From contig NC_010161.1 of NCBI RefSeq assembly GCF_000196435.1, positions 1,993,501-2,057,500 on the forward strand: 64,000 bases of DNA, written 5' to 3'. A program made the position numbers and the translations under genes. The notes below the pieces were generated by a model, which had not been told where the DNA came from, did no database searches, and was given only the letters and a program-made list of their open reading frames with translations. Numbering within the stretch: position 1 is the first letter of the stretch; each line of letters begins with the position of its first letter. Below, in pieces: positions 9,845-20,362 of the stretch. Origin of the DNA: Bartonella tribocorum CIP 105476. GTDB taxonomy: Bacteria > Pseudomonadota > Alphaproteobacteria > Rhizobiales > Rhizobiaceae.

Positions 9845-10771
9845 ATGGCAATTCTTTTATTGGCCGATCATAATACAGAAGAAACCGCAAAAGCGCTCAC
9901 CGCCGCGCACGCACTCAAAAGCGATATCGATATTTTGGTTTGCGGAGAAAATATTCAAACGATAGCAGAAAAGAGTGCTAAACTTAATGGTGTGCGGCAA
10001 GTTCTTATTGCTGAGGCAGACTATTTAGCCCATCAACTCGCCGAGCCTATGGCAGATACAATCATCTCACTCGCAAATGATAATGATTATGATGTAATCA
10101 TGGCTCCATCCAGCAGCACTGGAAAAAATGTGATGCCACGCATAGCTGCTCTTCTTGATCTTATGCAAATTTCAGATATTACCGCCGTTCTTTCACCCGA
10201 CACCTTCAAACGCCCCATTTATGCAGGCAATGCAGTTGAAACTGTTCGCAGTAATGATCCCAAAAAAATTATCACCGTTCGCACAGCTTCTTTCACACCA
10301 ACAGCTTCCCAAAATAATTCAGCGCCCATTAAAACAATAACACCAGCGCCCAATCCCAATCTTTCTTCTTTCGTAAAAGCAGAAGCCAACAAAAATGATC
10401 GTCCTGATCTTACCTCTGCACGTGTTATTATATCAGGCGGGCGTGGTCTTGGTTCACAAGAGAAATTTATGGCTCTTCTTCTTCCTCTTGCAAATAAATT
10501 AAATGCGGCTTTAGGAGCTAGCCGCGCAGCAGTTGACGCAGGCTATGCGCCCAATGATTGGCAAATTGGACAAACAGGAAAAGTCGTTGCCCCTGAACTC
10601 TATATCGCCGTTGGCATTTCTGGTGCAATCCAACATTTAGCCGGTATAATGGATGCACAAATTATTGTTGCCATTAATAAAGATGAAGAAGCACCCATCA
10701 TGCAAATTGCCGATTACGCCCTTGTCGGTGATCTCCACCAAATTATTCCAGAATTGGAGAAAGCTTTATAA
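9845..10771 (+). CDS. etfA: Electron transfer flavoprotein alpha subunit
   Basis: The 308-residue FAD-binding subunit of ETF. The C-terminal domain carries the family block SRAAVDAGYAPNDWQIGQTG followed by KVVAPELYIAVGISGAIQHLAG, which contacts the FAD, and ends in PELEKAL. The N-terminal domain is the usual ETF fold shared with EtfB. It lies 55 bases after etfB, with an AAGGG-like site before its ATG. Directly after its stop is a decayed partial copy of its own 3' end (10775-10936). Confidence 0.95.
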   Translation: MAILLLADHNTEETAKALTAAHALKSDIDILVCGENIQTIAEKSAKLNGVRQVLIAEADYLAHQLAEPMADTIISLANDNDYDVIMAPSSSTGKNVMPRIAALLDLMQISDITAVLSPDTFKRPIYAGNAVETVRSNDPKKIITVRTASFTPTASQNNSAPIKTITPAPNPNLSSFVKAEANKNDRPDLTSARVIISGGRGLGSQEKFMALLLPLANKLNAALGASRAAVDAGYAPNDWQIGQTGKVVAPELYIAVGISGAIQHLAGIMDAQIIVAINKDEEAPIMQIADYALVGDLHQIIPELEKAL

Positions 10772-10774
10772 GCC

Positions 10775-10936
10775 ATGAATGCCTCTCAGCATCTTCAATG
10801 CAAAAATCTGAAATTTAACAAAGTCATTGTTATGACAGAACCAACACCAACAGAACTTTTTGCCATGCAAATCGTTGTTTCATCTCTTGTGGGCAATCCA
10901 CACCAAACTGTTCCAGAATTGGAGAAAGCTTTATAA
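10775..10936 (+). pseudogene. Partial duplicate of the etfA 3' end (open 53-codon frame)
   Basis: A frame opening with ATG at 10775 and ending at 10936 reads 53 residues and finishes LVGNPHQTVPELEKAL. The genuine EtfA ends LVGDLHQIIPELEKAL. Upstream residues (QHL..., VIV...) also align loosely with EtfA's GAIQHLAG...IIVAINKDEE segment. This looks like a tandem duplication of the last ~50 codons of etfA that then diverged. The copied 3' end (GGAGAAAGCTTTATAA, then CCATGAA) now supplies the GGAG in front of the ETF-QO start. Translation of the frame is possible but unsupported. Confidence 0.75.
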
Positions 10937-10939
10937 ACC

Positions 10940-12601
10940 ATGAAAGCAGCTCTGCATGATCAGCGTGAAAGTATGGCGTTTGACATCGTCATTGTTGGAG
11001 CAGGTCCCGCAGGGCTTTCTGCTGCCATTCGTCTGAAACAAATTAATCCTGAGCTTTCTGTCACAATTGTTGAAAAAGGGACCGAAGTTGGGGCTCATAT
11101 TCTCTCTGGCGCCGTTGTTGACCCCATTGGTATCGATACACTCTTACCGGAATGGAGAAGTGACCACGATCATCCCTTTACAACCCCTGTTACCCGTGAC
11201 CAGTTTTTTTTTCTAAAGCCTCACAAAGCGACACGATTGCCCAATATCTTGCACCCCAAAATCTTATCCAATGACGGGTGTTATATCGTTTCACTTGGAA
11301 GCGTTTGCCGCTGGCTAAGCAAAAAAGCCGAAGCGCTGGGTGTTGAAATTTATCCTGGGTTTGCCGCAACAGAACCCATCCAGAATGAGAATGGAGCCAT
11401 CATTGGTGTTCTCACCAGTGATATGGGGCTTAACAAAGATGGAACCCCTGGAAAAAATTATATGCCTGGTATGGCGTTATTGGCAAAATATACTCTGATT
11501 GCAGAAGGAGCACGCGGCTCAATTGCAAAACAACTGATACAAACTTTCAACCTTAGCAAAAATTGTGAACCCCAAAAATTTGGTCTTGGTCTCAAAGAAC
11601 TCTGGGAAATTGAACCACAAAAACACCAACGCGGTTTAGTGCAACATTTCACCGGTTGGCCCTTAGACAATCATACCGGCGGTGGTGGTTTTCTTTATCA
11701 CCAAGAAAACAATGTCATTTCTGTCGGTTTTGTTGTACACTTAGATTACAAAAACCCTTATCTTTCTCCCTTTGAAGAATTTCAACGTTTTAAAACACAT
11801 CCAAAACTCTATGAAATCTTCAAAGGTGCAAAGCGTCTTTCCTATGGTGCCCGTGTTATCAGTGAAGGAGGGTGGCAATCTGTACCAAAGCTTACCTTTC
11901 CTGGTGGCGCGCTTATTGGCTGCTCTGCTGGCTTTGTTAATGTTCCTCGTATCAAAGGATCACACAATGCCATCTTATCTGGTATCTTAGCCGCCGATAA
12001 AATTGCTACCGCTCTTGCGCAAGGACGTATCCATGATGAGATCAAAGAAATCGAAGAGCAATGGCGAAAAGGGCCCATTGGCAAAGATCTTTATAAAGTG
12101 CGAAATGCCAAACCGTTTTGGGCAAAATATGGGACAAAATATGGAATTAAACTTGCCGGTTTTGATATGTGGTGGCAACAACTGTTTGGATTTTCCTTAT
12201 TTAAAACACTCCCCCATGGCAAGGAAGATTATGCCTGTCTTGAACCAGCAGAAAAATTTCAACCCATAGCTTATCCAAAACCCGATGGTGTTGTAACGTT
12301 TGACCGCCTTACAAGTGTTGCCCTTTCCAATACGCAGCATGAAGAAAATCAACCTTGTCATTTAAAAATAGCCTCATTAGAAAAACAAAAAGACTCCGAA
12401 TATGCCGTCTATGGAGGACCTTCCACACGCTATTGCCCCGCCGCTGTCTACGAATGGCTAGAGCATAAGGGGCAGCTCACTTATGTGATTAACGCTTCAA
12501 ATTGCATACATTGTAAAACGTGCGACATTAAAGATCCCAACCAAAACATCACTTGGATCTGTCCGCAAGGCAACGAGGGCCCCTTCTATCCCAATATGTA
12601 A
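10940..12601 (+). CDS. Electron transfer flavoprotein-ubiquinone oxidoreductase (ETF-QO)
   Basis: A 553-residue membrane-associated flavoprotein with an iron-sulfur cluster that oxidises reduced ETF and reduces ubiquinone. An FAD-binding GAGPAG motif is at residues 20-25. The C-terminal ferredoxin-like domain has Cys522, Cys525, Cys528 and Cys541 (CIHCKTC ... WICPQG), ligands for a [4Fe-4S] cluster, and ends GPFYPNM as in the family. The ATG at 10940 follows a GGAG about 15 bases upstream; an internal ATG at 10973 (MAFDIVIVG) is an alternative start. It completes the ETF pathway with etfB and etfA. Confidence 0.93.
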   Translation: MKAALHDQRESMAFDIVIVGAGPAGLSAAIRLKQINPELSVTIVEKGTEVGAHILSGAVVDPIGIDTLLPEWRSDHDHPFTTPVTRDQFFFLKPHKATRLPNILHPKILSNDGCYIVSLGSVCRWLSKKAEALGVEIYPGFAATEPIQNENGAIIGVLTSDMGLNKDGTPGKNYMPGMALLAKYTLIAEGARGSIAKQLIQTFNLSKNCEPQKFGLGLKELWEIEPQKHQRGLVQHFTGWPLDNHTGGGGFLYHQENNVISVGFVVHLDYKNPYLSPFEEFQRFKTHPKLYEIFKGAKRLSYGARVISEGGWQSVPKLTFPGGALIGCSAGFVNVPRIKGSHNAILSGILAADKIATALAQGRIHDEIKEIEEQWRKGPIGKDLYKVRNAKPFWAKYGTKYGIKLAGFDMWWQQLFGFSLFKTLPHGKEDYACLEPAEKFQPIAYPKPDGVVTFDRLTSVALSNTQHEENQPCHLKIASLEKQKDSEYAVYGGPSTRYCPAAVYEWLEHKGQLTYVINASNCIHCKTCDIKDPNQNITWICPQGNEGPFYPNM

Positions 12602-12893
12602 CCTCGACCTCATCATTGTTTGTTCTGCTAAAATTGCAATATACAAAACACAATCGATAAAAATATTTTTTCAGATGAGAAATCTATCAATCACCTTCAT
12701 ACATAGGCTCTTTCACGATATAAAAATTATCCTATTGTAAAGTGACCAACGATTTAAGCAAATCAACCCGAGTAAATAAGCCGTTGTCATGATAAAAATG
12801 TCCTGATAAAAATTAAGCCAAAATAGCTTATGAGTATGGATAAAATTTTGATAAGATCTTGTGGGAAAGGGTATTTGATGAAGAGAAAAAGGC

Positions 12894-13784
12894 ATGTGTG
12901 AGAACGCATATTTTATAGGTGCGCATGCTTATTCGGCCCCCCTCATAGAGCCAGGGCTTTATCTTGTGGCAACACCGATCGGGAATCTTGCAGATATTAC
13001 GCTTCGTGCTTTGCAAGTGCTGGCAGGCGTTGATATTTTAGCGTGTGAGGATACGCGGGTAACACGTGTTTTGTTGGAACGTTACAGTATTCGAAAAAAA
13101 ACTTTTCTCTATCATGAATATAACGCGCACAAAGCAGGTCCGAAGCTCTTAGCGGCTTTAGCAGAAAACAAAACGGTAGCGCTTGTTTCAGATGCGGGAA
13201 CACCACTTATTTCTGATCCTGGATTTCGATTAGTCGAAGAAGCCCGTAAGGCGGGTCATAAAATTATCCCAATCCCTGGAGCATCAGCTCTTTTAGCTGC
13301 TCTGATACCAACAGGGCTTCCGACCGATAGCTTTTTCTTTGCAGGTTTTTTAAGTGCACGCAAAGCGCAGCGTCAAAAACGATTAGAACAATTAAAAGAG
13401 ATTCCAGCAACTTTGATTTTTTATGAATCACCGCATCGTCTTGTTGAAACTTTACAGGATATGGTTACTCTTTTTTCGGCAGATCGACCTGCCGCCATTT
13501 GTCGTGAATTAACAAAAAAGTTTGAAACCGTAGATGTTTCTAATTTGGGAAGTTTGTTGGAAAACTATAGAAAACAGACACAGATTCGTGGGGAAATTGT
13601 TGTGCTTGTTGGAGAATCATCATCTTCTTGCTTAAATGTGATCAGTGATCAAGAAGTTAATGAAATGTTATTAGAAGGCGCACGGACACATTCCGCGGCT
13701 CAAGCAGCAGCTTTGGTTGCAAAAAAGACCGGTTTGAAAAAGCAGGAACTTTTCCAGCGGTTGATTTTTCTAAAAAATGTGTAA
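12894..13784 (+). CDS. rsmI: 16S rRNA (cytidine-1402-2'-O)-methyltransferase RsmI
   Basis: A 296-residue tetrapyrrole-methylase-fold enzyme that 2'-O-methylates C1402 in the decoding centre of 16S rRNA. Family motifs are [13 protein letters not shown] near residue 28, EDTR around 59, [13 protein letters not shown] around 99, and [11 protein letters not shown] further on. The start ATG at 12894 is preceded by AAAAAGG. It overlaps the yraN start by 8 bases, a pairing seen in many alphaproteobacteria. Confidence 0.95.
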   Translation: MCENAYFIGAHAYSAPLIEPGLYLVATPIGNLADITLRALQVLAGVDILACEDTRVTRVLLERYSIRKKTFLYHEYNAHKAGPKLLAALAENKTVALVSDAGTPLISDPGFRLVEEARKAGHKIIPIPGASALLAALIPTGLPTDSFFFAGFLSARKAQRQKRLEQLKEIPATLIFYESPHRLVETLQDMVTLFSADRPAAICRELTKKFETVDVSNLGSLLENYRKQTQIRGEIVVLVGESSSSCLNVISDQEVNEMLLEGARTHSAAQAAALVAKKTGLKKQELFQRLIFLKNV

Positions 13785-14169
13785 AATAATGCATAAGACC
13801 ATACCAAAAAAACAGAGACAAAAGTCTTTTTATCGGGGAGTTCGTGCAGAAAAATTGGCAGCTTGGTGGTTGCGTTTCAAAGGGTTTCACATTGCTGAAA
13901 TGCGTTTTAAAACAAAGTGTGGGGAAATTGATTTAATTGCACGACGTGGAAATCTTGTATTAATTGTTGAGGTCAAAGCACGTTCAACGTTGCTGGAAGC
14001 AATGGAAGCGGTTTCCCGAATGAATGAAAAGCGAATTGAGGCAGCAGCTGATATTTGGCTCGCACGGCAAAAAGATTATGCCCTTTTGTCTGTACGCTTT
14101 GATTTGATTGCAATTTTACCTTGGCGTTGGCCAAAGCATATCCCCGCATTTTTTACATCTGATCGATAA
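13777..14169 (+). CDS. YraN/UPF0102 family nuclease-fold protein
   Basis: A 130-residue protein with the UPF0102 core: [18 protein letters not shown], then [22 protein letters not shown]. The D and E-V-K residues match the restriction-endonuclease-like fold of this family, whose cellular role is still poorly defined (a link to DNA processing is often proposed). The gene overlaps the end of rsmI, so the two are translationally coupled. An in-frame ATG at 13789 is an alternative start. Confidence 0.9.
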   Translation: MCKIMHKTIPKKQRQKSFYRGVRAEKLAAWWLRFKGFHIAEMRFKTKCGEIDLIARRGNLVLIVEVKARSTLLEAMEAVSRMNEKRIEAAADIWLARQKDYALLSVRFDLIAILPWRWPKHIPAFFTSDR

Positions 14170-14272
14170 GAGGAGGCCCCGTTTTAACCATGCTCAATAA
14201 AAAAACATTTCGCCTTTATGTGTATATGCGTTAAAAAGTGTGTAACAATTTAAGCGCTATAAGGAGCGAAAT

Positions 14273-14518
14273 ATGGATGATTATGAAAAGTTTGCAACAG
14301 GTTTGCTCATTATTTTTGGAGCGCTGATTATTGGTGGTTTAATGGCAATGCATATTGTACTGATGAATAAACCAGGTTTTTTATTTGCATTAGCCGCAGC
14401 TGTTGTTGGTTGGTTTTCTGCTTTTGCCGTTCTATTTGACAAACCAAAAATCTATTTGGGCTTGATTATTCTTGCTATTTTATGTGTTGCTTCCTCAATT
14501 AGCATTTATGTGAGTTAA
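14273..14518 (+). CDS. Small three-helix membrane protein of unknown function
   Basis: An 81-residue, strongly hydrophobic protein with likely membrane segments at about residues 9-28, 35-53 and 60-79. A good Shine-Dalgarno (AAGGAGCG) stands 6 bases before the ATG, which supports expression. I do not recognise a family. It sits between yraN and the ProC-like gene on the same strand, and spacing allows either a shared transcript or its own promoter in the ~100 bases after yraN. Confidence 0.7.
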   Translation: MDDYEKFATGLLIIFGALIIGGLMAMHIVLMNKPGFLFALAAAVVGWFSAFAVLFDKPKIYLGLIILAILCVASSISIYVS

Positions 14519-14573
14519 AACACCTAAGCTGTTGATTGAGATTCCTTTTAAAAAGTAAAACTGAGGAATAGAA

Positions 14574-15365
14574 ATGAAACTTGGCTTTTTGGGAACAGGT
14601 ACAATTAGTGCTTCCATGGTGAATGGCCTCATAACAAGTGCCTTTAATGTTTCCTCCATGATTGTTTCACCGCGCAATGCACAAATAGCAGAGCGTCTTT
14701 CACGCACTTATGATGAAGTTATGATTGCTGAAAATAACCAAGCATTGCTCGATATGAGTGATTGTGTTTTTCTTTGTTTACCCAACCAAATTGCAGAAGG
14801 CGTTTTGCGCTCTCTTCGCTTTCGTCCAGAACAGCTGGTTATTTCCGTTCTTGCTATGGCAAAAGCCGCAGAAGTGGAAGCGTGGATCAACCATAAAGTT
14901 TATCGTGCTGTTCCGTTACCTTTTGTCGCAGAATGCAAAAATTTGACACCCATTTATCCCGATCATCCGTTTTTACGCACTTTATTTGATGCATTGGGGG
15001 GCACATTGGTGCTCGAAAAGGAAGAACAGTTTAATCTTTTTATGACAGCGGGTTCTCTTATGGGCGTATATTTTAATTTTATCGAAACAGCCCATCAATG
15101 GTTTATAACACAAGGGTTAAACAAACAGCAATCAGCAGAGTTTCTGACCATGATGTTTGGAAATCTTACGGATGAAATGCGTAAAATTATAGCAACGGAT
15201 CGTTCTACCTCTCTTAATTTTGCACTGCTTGAAAAAGAGTTTTCGACAAAGGGGGGAACAAATGAATTTTTGTCAAATTATTTTTCTCATCAAGGGGGGA
15301 AAAGTGCTCTCACAACAGCTCTTGAGGCAACTTTACAAAAAATGAATGCTTCTAAAAAGACTTAA
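14574..15365 (+). CDS. Pyrroline-5-carboxylate reductase-like oxidoreductase
   Basis: A 263-residue protein with a Rossmann NADPH site at the N-terminus (MKLGFLGTGTISASM), the SPRN segment after the second strand, and the late block EFSTKGGTNEF, equivalent to the PGGTT substrate loop of ProC. ProC makes proline from 1-pyrroline-5-carboxylate. The middle is more divergent than in true ProC: V-L-A-M-A-K replaces the usual A-G motif. It may act on a related imine substrate. A GAGGAA element precedes the ATG. A perfect stem-loop follows the stop. Confidence 0.75.
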   Translation: MKLGFLGTGTISASMVNGLITSAFNVSSMIVSPRNAQIAERLSRTYDEVMIAENNQALLDMSDCVFLCLPNQIAEGVLRSLRFRPEQLVISVLAMAKAAEVEAWINHKVYRAVPLPFVAECKNLTPIYPDHPFLRTLFDALGGTLVLEKEEQFNLFMTAGSLMGVYFNFIETAHQWFITQGLNKQQSAEFLTMMFGNLTDEMRKIIATDRSTSLNFALLEKEFSTKGGTNEFLSNYFSHQGGKSALTTALEATLQKMNASKKT

Positions 15366-15369
15366 CCAA

Positions 15370-15400
15370 CATAATTCTCATCTCAAAGATGAGAATTATG
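15370..15400. terminator. Perfect 14-bp stem-loop after the ProC-like gene
   Basis: CATAATTCTCATCT and its exact reverse complement AGATGAGAATTATG are separated by only three bases (CAA). It starts five bases after the stop codon. No clean T-run follows, so it may be a weak or factor-assisted terminator or a transcript-end stabiliser. Confidence 0.6.
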
Positions 15401-15404
15401 AATC

Positions 15405-16215
15405 TATTGATTGGGCTCTTTGTAAACATGAATTAATAAAACTATCTGCGATAGGTCTTTCAAGAGTAAGAAAAACGGATTTTTTAACTACCTATCCCTT
15501 TAATTTACATCAATAAAAATAAAACTTTCGATTAATCCTCAAGATATTTTTAGAGCGCAAAATCACTTATAAGAAGAAAATTCATCCTTTAATCCTTTAA
15601 TATTTTAATATTTGAAATGAGAATACTGACAAAATCTTTTTCCATTTTACGTTGTTCTCTTGTCATGAAATAAAAAACGTTTGTTTGTCTATTAAAAAAG
15701 GAAGCAACATTGCGATAAAATCGTTTAAAAATAACGTAATAGACTTGCCAACTTTATGCAAAATAGAGGAAAACTTTGAGGGAGAAAAGAGCATAATGGG
15801 TATGACTTCTCTCTTTTTATTTAAGGAGAAATGCTATGAGATCTCTACACCTCACAGGAGTTTTTACATTCTATCATTCACAGGCACTCTCGTAAAACGA
15901 ATGAAACACATTAAGAAATATTCTCTTTTCAAACAAGCGCTTGAATAATAAACATAAATATATTCTTGAGAATTTTGTTGTTGCATAAAAAAACTATCCC
16001 GATAAAAACCGCGGACAATGAAAACGTAAAAGAATGCGTTATCTCCACTTCTTAAAGATCTTTCTTTCGATGCTTTTGAACGTAGAAAAATCGAATGAAA
16101 AGATGATGATAAAAAATTATTTTCTCCGAATTAGAATTCATCTTCCCCTTACAAAAAGGCAACTATTTTTATATCTTTTATAAGTGTGTTTTAGCAAACT
16201 CTTTTTAAAAAACAT
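15405..16215. other. Spacer with a tail copy of the dispersed repeat
   Basis: No gene is supported. About 15845-15960 matches the tail half of the repeat family described at 30340 (CACAGGAG.TTTT.CATT.TAT..CATTCAC, then the AAGAAATATT block). A frame at 15652-15948 runs through this repeat and is therefore not called. Confidence 0.6.
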
Positions 16216-16219
16216 ATAT

Positions 16220-17281
16220 TCAACAGAGTTTATTTTTTATTTGATCAACAATTGTACGATACCGTTGAGCATGCTCGCCATTAGGCTGAACAACAAAAAT
16301 AGGGTTCCCCTCATCGGAAGAAAATCGTAAAGCTGCATCAAGCGGTATTTCTGCTAAGAACAGGACCTTTCGCCGTTCTGCTTCACCCCGCGCCCCACCA
16401 TGGCCAAAAATATCGTAGCGTTTTCCTGTATCGGGAGCAATAAAATAACTCATATTCTCAATCAGTCCTAAAATAGGAACATTGACTTTCATGAACATTT
16501 CTATCGCTTTCCGTGCATCAACTAAAGCAAGATCCTGAGGCGTAGAAACAACCAACGCACCCGTTAATTGTACCTGTTGCGCAAGCGTTAATTGAGCATC
16601 CCCTGTACCCGGTGGCATATCCACAACTAAAACGTCCAAAGGCGCCCATACAACATCGCGTAACAATTGTGTTATAGCGGCCATAACCATAGGACCACGC
16701 CATACTACCGGCTTTTCTTCTTCCACCAAAAATCCCATCGACATCAATTTAAGGCCAAATTTTTCAAGAGGTTGAATCTTTTTTCCGCCCATAAGCTGTG
16801 GCTTTTGATTAACAAGCCCTGTCAAACGTGGCAAAGATGGACCATAAATATCTGCATCCATTACCCCTGTTTTAAAACCTGCATCTTGTAAAGCTAAAGC
16901 GATATTGATCGCCATCGTCGATTTTCCTACCCCTCCTTTTCCAGAAGCAACAGCAATGACATGCCGGACACCTTCTATAGGCATTTTCACAGGCAAGAGA
17001 TGCGCTCTGCGTCGAGGCACTCCCTTTGTTGTTTTTTCTGCTGTAAGCGTGACAACAACAGATTCCACGCCCTTCAAAGCACACACCAGCTCTTCAGCAG
17101 AACGGCGCAACGACTCCCATTCTTGCACACGTCCATCAGGAACTGTAATGGAAAAGAAAACCTTACCATTAGCGATTAATATTTCTGAAAGAAGCCCCAA
17201 CGATACAATATCGCTTTCAAGATCTGGTCCTTTGATTTTACGTAACACGTTGCGGACAGCCTCACTTGTGATAAGATCCAC
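16220..17281 (-). CDS. mrp: Mrp/ApbC family iron-sulfur cluster carrier ATPase
   Basis: A 353-residue P-loop ATPase that in other bacteria helps assemble or carry Fe-S clusters. Domains: an N-terminal DUF59-like region (about 1-80), then the Mrp ATPase with deviant Walker A GKGGVGKS at 114-121, MDADIYGPSLPRL, VVDMPPGTGDAQL and the IENMSYF segment. After IENMSYF the sequence reads IAPDTGKRYDIFGHGG, so the CxxC pair found there in many Mrp proteins is absent. The start is GTG at 17281, preceded by AGAGAGGAAAG. Confidence 0.9.
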   Translation of the reverse strand: MDLITSEAVRNVLRKIKGPDLESDIVSLGLLSEILIANGKVFFSITVPDGRVQEWESLRRSAEELVCALKGVESVVVTLTAEKTTKGVPRRRAHLLPVKMPIEGVRHVIAVASGKGGVGKSTMAINIALALQDAGFKTGVMDADIYGPSLPRLTGLVNQKPQLMGGKKIQPLEKFGLKLMSMGFLVEEEKPVVWRGPMVMAAITQLLRDVVWAPLDVLVVDMPPGTGDAQLTLAQQVQLTGALVVSTPQDLALVDARKAIEMFMKVNVPILGLIENMSYFIAPDTGKRYDIFGHGGARGEAERRKVLFLAEIPLDAALRFSSDEGNPIFVVQPNGEHAQRYRTIVDQIKNKLC

Positions 17282-17289
17282 GCTCTTTC

Positions 17290-17866
17290 CTCTCTATAAA
17301 ATACCCCAAAATACCGGCAGGTCATCACCCTAAAATCTCTACTTTACTTAAAGGTTATAAAGTATAAATGACTTACATTTTAGCTCTTTAAAAACACGAA
17401 ACCACCCTTAAATAAAGAAATTCAGGCACAAAATATGCTATAAAAGCCTATCAGTCACGTTTGAGCGCCAACACTTCAATGAATATTCTGATAAGAGTTT
17501 TGTAAAAAACAAAACTGAGAAAAGCTCTTAATATCAAAGTATTTTTTAAATTGAGTATACACTAATCCATCACGCTTTCTTTAATTCTTTAACGTTCTAA
17601 TCATTTATTTTTTGTAGACTCAATTGTTTTCTATAGACTCAATCGTTACTTTTCTAACACATTTAAAATATTATCCAAAAGTGTCACAAACAGGTATAGG
17701 GTGTTTCGTATTTTTTCAAAAGAGAGAAAAACAATCTAAGATTGACTTTTTTTATATTTTTCCTTATGGATTAACAGCCGTATGATGGGGTAAAATTGCT
17801 CATCTCGCGCATAATTACTCATAAAACAACGATTAAGAAGGGCCGCACTCCGCGGTATTTAAATAA
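17290..17866. other. Promoter region between mrp and the rpmH operon
   Basis: About 580 bases without a gene. A short direct repeat, TAGACTCAATnGTT, occurs twice at about 17615-17650. The rpmH promoter should lie in the right part. The GC-rich patch GGGCCGCACTCCGCGG directly before rpmH looks like structured leader RNA. Confidence 0.5.
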
Positions 17867-18001
17867 ATGAAACGTACTTACCAACCCTCTAAACTTGTCC
17901 GTAAACGCCGCCATGGCTTTCGTGCCCGTATGGCCACAGCTGGAGGACGTAAAGTTATTGCTGCAAGACGTGCTCGTGGCCGTAAGCGGCTCTCTGCTTA
18001 A
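17867..18001 (+). CDS. rpmH: 50S ribosomal protein L34
   Basis: A 44-residue, very basic protein opening [20 protein letters not shown], the classic L34 sequence, and ending GRKRLSA. L34 is part of the large ribosomal subunit. It leads the conserved block rpmH-rnpA-yidC-engB. The spacing to rnpA is about 115 bases. Confidence 0.98.
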   Translation: MKRTYQPSKLVRKRRHGFRARMATAGGRKVIAARRARGRKRLSA

Positions 18002-18117
18002 CCATTTAAATTTTCACAACCGTTGAGAATTTCTCACCATTTCCTCGTTGTGAAACTTTTGTTATGAACCTCTAATGCCTAATTGCAGGTCTTTAGTGAA
18101 ATTGCGAAACGTTCTTT

Positions 18118-18510
18118 ATGAAAAAAAAACATCCCTGCCGCATTCGCAAAAGAGCAGATTTTTTGGCTGTCCGTACAGGAGAAAAACGACGGGGTCCTTT
18201 ATTTTTACTCGAAGTTAAATCTCGTGAACAAACAGCAGAAAAAAAATCGTCTCTTGTTGCGCGTGTAGGCTTCACTGTTACCCGTAAAAACGGTAATGCT
18301 GTGAAACGTAATCGTATCAAAAGGCGCTTACGTGAAGCCGTAAGAGTTGGTATAACAAACCACATGGAAGCAGGAACAGACTATGTCATCGTAGCGTATC
18401 GTGATGCGTTACATGCGCCTTTCACATCTTTGATTAGTGAATTAAATCGGCGAATAAAACCAAAAACAAAACATCAGCAACGACAACAAGGGTGTACGAA
18501 TGGAATATAA
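18118..18510 (+). CDS. rnpA: Ribonuclease P protein component
   Basis: A 130-residue basic protein that binds the RNase P RNA and helps it cut the 5' leader from pre-tRNAs. It has the signature [28 protein letters not shown] pattern (the RNR motif region) in the middle and an N-terminal RIRKRADF. It lies after rpmH as usual, and its 3' end overlaps the start of yidC by 11 bases. Confidence 0.96.
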   Translation: MKKKHPCRIRKRADFLAVRTGEKRRGPLFLLEVKSREQTAEKKSSLVARVGFTVTRKNGNAVKRNRIKRRLREAVRVGITNHMEAGTDYVIVAYRDALHAPFTSLISELNRRIKPKTKHQQRQQGCTNGI

Positions 18511-20362
18511 CCGCAATTTCTTTATCGCTATTGGCTTATCTTTCCTAGTGCTCATCGCATGGCAATTCCTTCATGTTGCTCCCAAACAAGCAAAGTTACA
18601 AAACCAACAAGCCATCACACAGCAACAGCAATTGTCAAAACAACAATCGCCCCTTTCTTCTGCTACGGTGAATTTTTCTGACGATACCTCAACGCATCCA
18701 TCAACATCGATCATCGAACAACCAATGACTCCTGAAGTCCGCAAAGCTGTATTAGCCAAGACAGAACGTATTGCGATCAAAACCAATGAACTGGAAGGCT
18801 CTATTAATCTTGTTGGTGCACAATTTGATGATCTTCACCTTAAGAAATATCGTGTAACAGTCGATAAAAAATCACCGGAAATTGATTTGCTCAATCCTAA
18901 AGGATTCAAAACGACTTACCTTGCTGAATTTGGTTTTGCAAGTGCATCTTTGCCAGCAAAAGCCTTGCCACAACCTGATACACAATGGCAAATAGAGGGA
19001 AACAATACCACCCTGACCCCTTCAACACCCATCACTTTGATTTATAATAATGGACAGGGACAAATCTTCCGCCGTACCCTTTTTGTTGATGATTATTACA
19101 TGTTTACCATTGAGGATTCTATCAGCAATGAAAGTGATCAACCCATATATCTCTCATCCTATGCCCGCGTTGCCCGTGCAGCACCACCAGAACATACAAA
19201 TGCAACCTATTTGCTTCATGAGGGGATGATCGGTATTGCAGGGGACTCGCTTAAAACTGAAAAATATAAGACCTTAGCAGAGCTTGATCCAAATCCTGAT
19301 AATGGGCAAAAAAGCATGACTTTTTCCAAAGTGACAGGAGGCTGGATTGGTATTACCGATAAATATTGGGCTGTAGCGGTTATTCCCCAACAAGATAAAG
19401 AATATACAAGCCGTTTTATTTATTTTGATCGTTTACAAACGCATTATCAATCTGACTTGCTAGGATCGCTTTTAACGATTGCCCCTAATGAAACAAAAAC
19501 TGTTACAAATCATCTTTTTGCTGGTGCAAAACAGGTTGAAATCATTAATCACTATCAAAACAACCTAAAAATTAACAAGTTTGCTCTCTTGATTGATTGG
19601 GGTTGGTTTGATTTCATCACAAAACCTATGTTTGCCCTCATTGATATTCTTTATAAGCAAACAGGAAATTTTGGTATTGCCATCCTTCTTGTCACAGTGC
19701 TCTTAAAAATACTTCTTTTCCCTCTCGCCAATAAATCTTATCAATCTATGGCGCGCATGAAGCTGCTCCAACCGCGTTTGCTAGAGATAAAAGAAAAATA
19801 TCCCGATGACAAAAACAAACAACAACAAGCAATTATAGAACTGTATAAAACCGAAAAAATTAACCCCCTTGCAGGCTGTTGGCCAATGTTGGTTCAATTT
19901 CCAATATTCTTTGCGCTTTATAAAGTTCTCTATATTACCATTGAAATGCGCCATGCTCCTTTCTTTGGCTGGATTCAAGATTTAGCCGCCCCCGATCCAA
20001 CATCTCTTTTCAACTTGTTTGGTCTTTTGCCCTATACAACACCAGCATTTCTTATGATTGGTGCATGGCCTTTGATTATGGGGATAACGATGTTTTTACA
20101 AATGCGTATGAATCCCGCTCCTCAAGACCAAACCCAAGCGATGATCTTCACATGGATGCCTGTCGTCTTTACTTTTATGCTTGCCTCTTTCCCTGTTGGT
20201 CTTGTCATCTATTGGGCATGGAACAATATATTGTCGATCATTCAGCAAGGTATCATGATGAAGCGTCAAGGAGCCAAAATTGAGCTTTTTGATAATTTAA
20301 AAACCATGTGGAAAAAATCACCCAAAAAAGAAGAGCAGACCCAAAAAGAAGCACAAGAATGA
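18500..20362 (+). CDS. yidC: Membrane protein insertase YidC
   Basis: A 620-residue inner-membrane insertase that works with SecYEG or alone. It has an N-terminal membrane helix (residues 5-22), a Gln-rich linker (about 30-55), the large periplasmic beta domain (about 75-350), and the C-terminal five-helix core. The core starts near [20 protein letters not shown] and includes [20 protein letters not shown] and the last helix with [10 protein letters not shown]. The C-terminus is charged ([16 protein letters not shown]). It overlaps rnpA upstream and shares an ATGA overlap with engB downstream. Confidence 0.97.
   Translation: MEYNRNFFIAIGLSFLVLIAWQFLHVAPKQAKLQNQQAITQQQQLSKQQSPLSSATVNFSDDTSTHPSTSIIEQPMTPEVRKAVLAKTERIAIKTNELEGSINLVGAQFDDLHLKKYRVTVDKKSPEIDLLNPKGFKTTYLAEFGFASASLPAKALPQPDTQWQIEGNNTTLTPSTPITLIYNNGQGQIFRRTLFVDDYYMFTIEDSISNESDQPIYLSSYARVARAAPPEHTNATYLLHEGMIGIAGDSLKTEKYKTLAELDPNPDNGQKSMTFSKVTGGWIGITDKYWAVAVIPQQDKEYTSRFIYFDRLQTHYQSDLLGSLLTIAPNETKTVTNHLFAGAKQVEIINHYQNNLKINKFALLIDWGWFDFITKPMFALIDILYKQTGNFGIAILLVTVLLKILLFPLANKSYQSMARMKLLQPRLLEIKEKYPDDKNKQQQAIIELYKTEKINPLAGCWPMLVQFPIFFALYKVLYITIEMRHAPFFGWIQDLAAPDPTSLFNLFGLLPYTTPAFLMIGAWPLIMGITMFLQMRMNPAPQDQTQAMIFTWMPVVFTFMLASFPVGLVIYWAWNNILSIIQQGIMMKRQGAKIELFDNLKTMWKKSPKKEEQTQKEAQE

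Noticed and set aside
15652..15948. 98-codon frame on the plus strand
   Set aside because: It runs through a tail copy of the dispersed repeat, has no Shine-Dalgarno and no domain.
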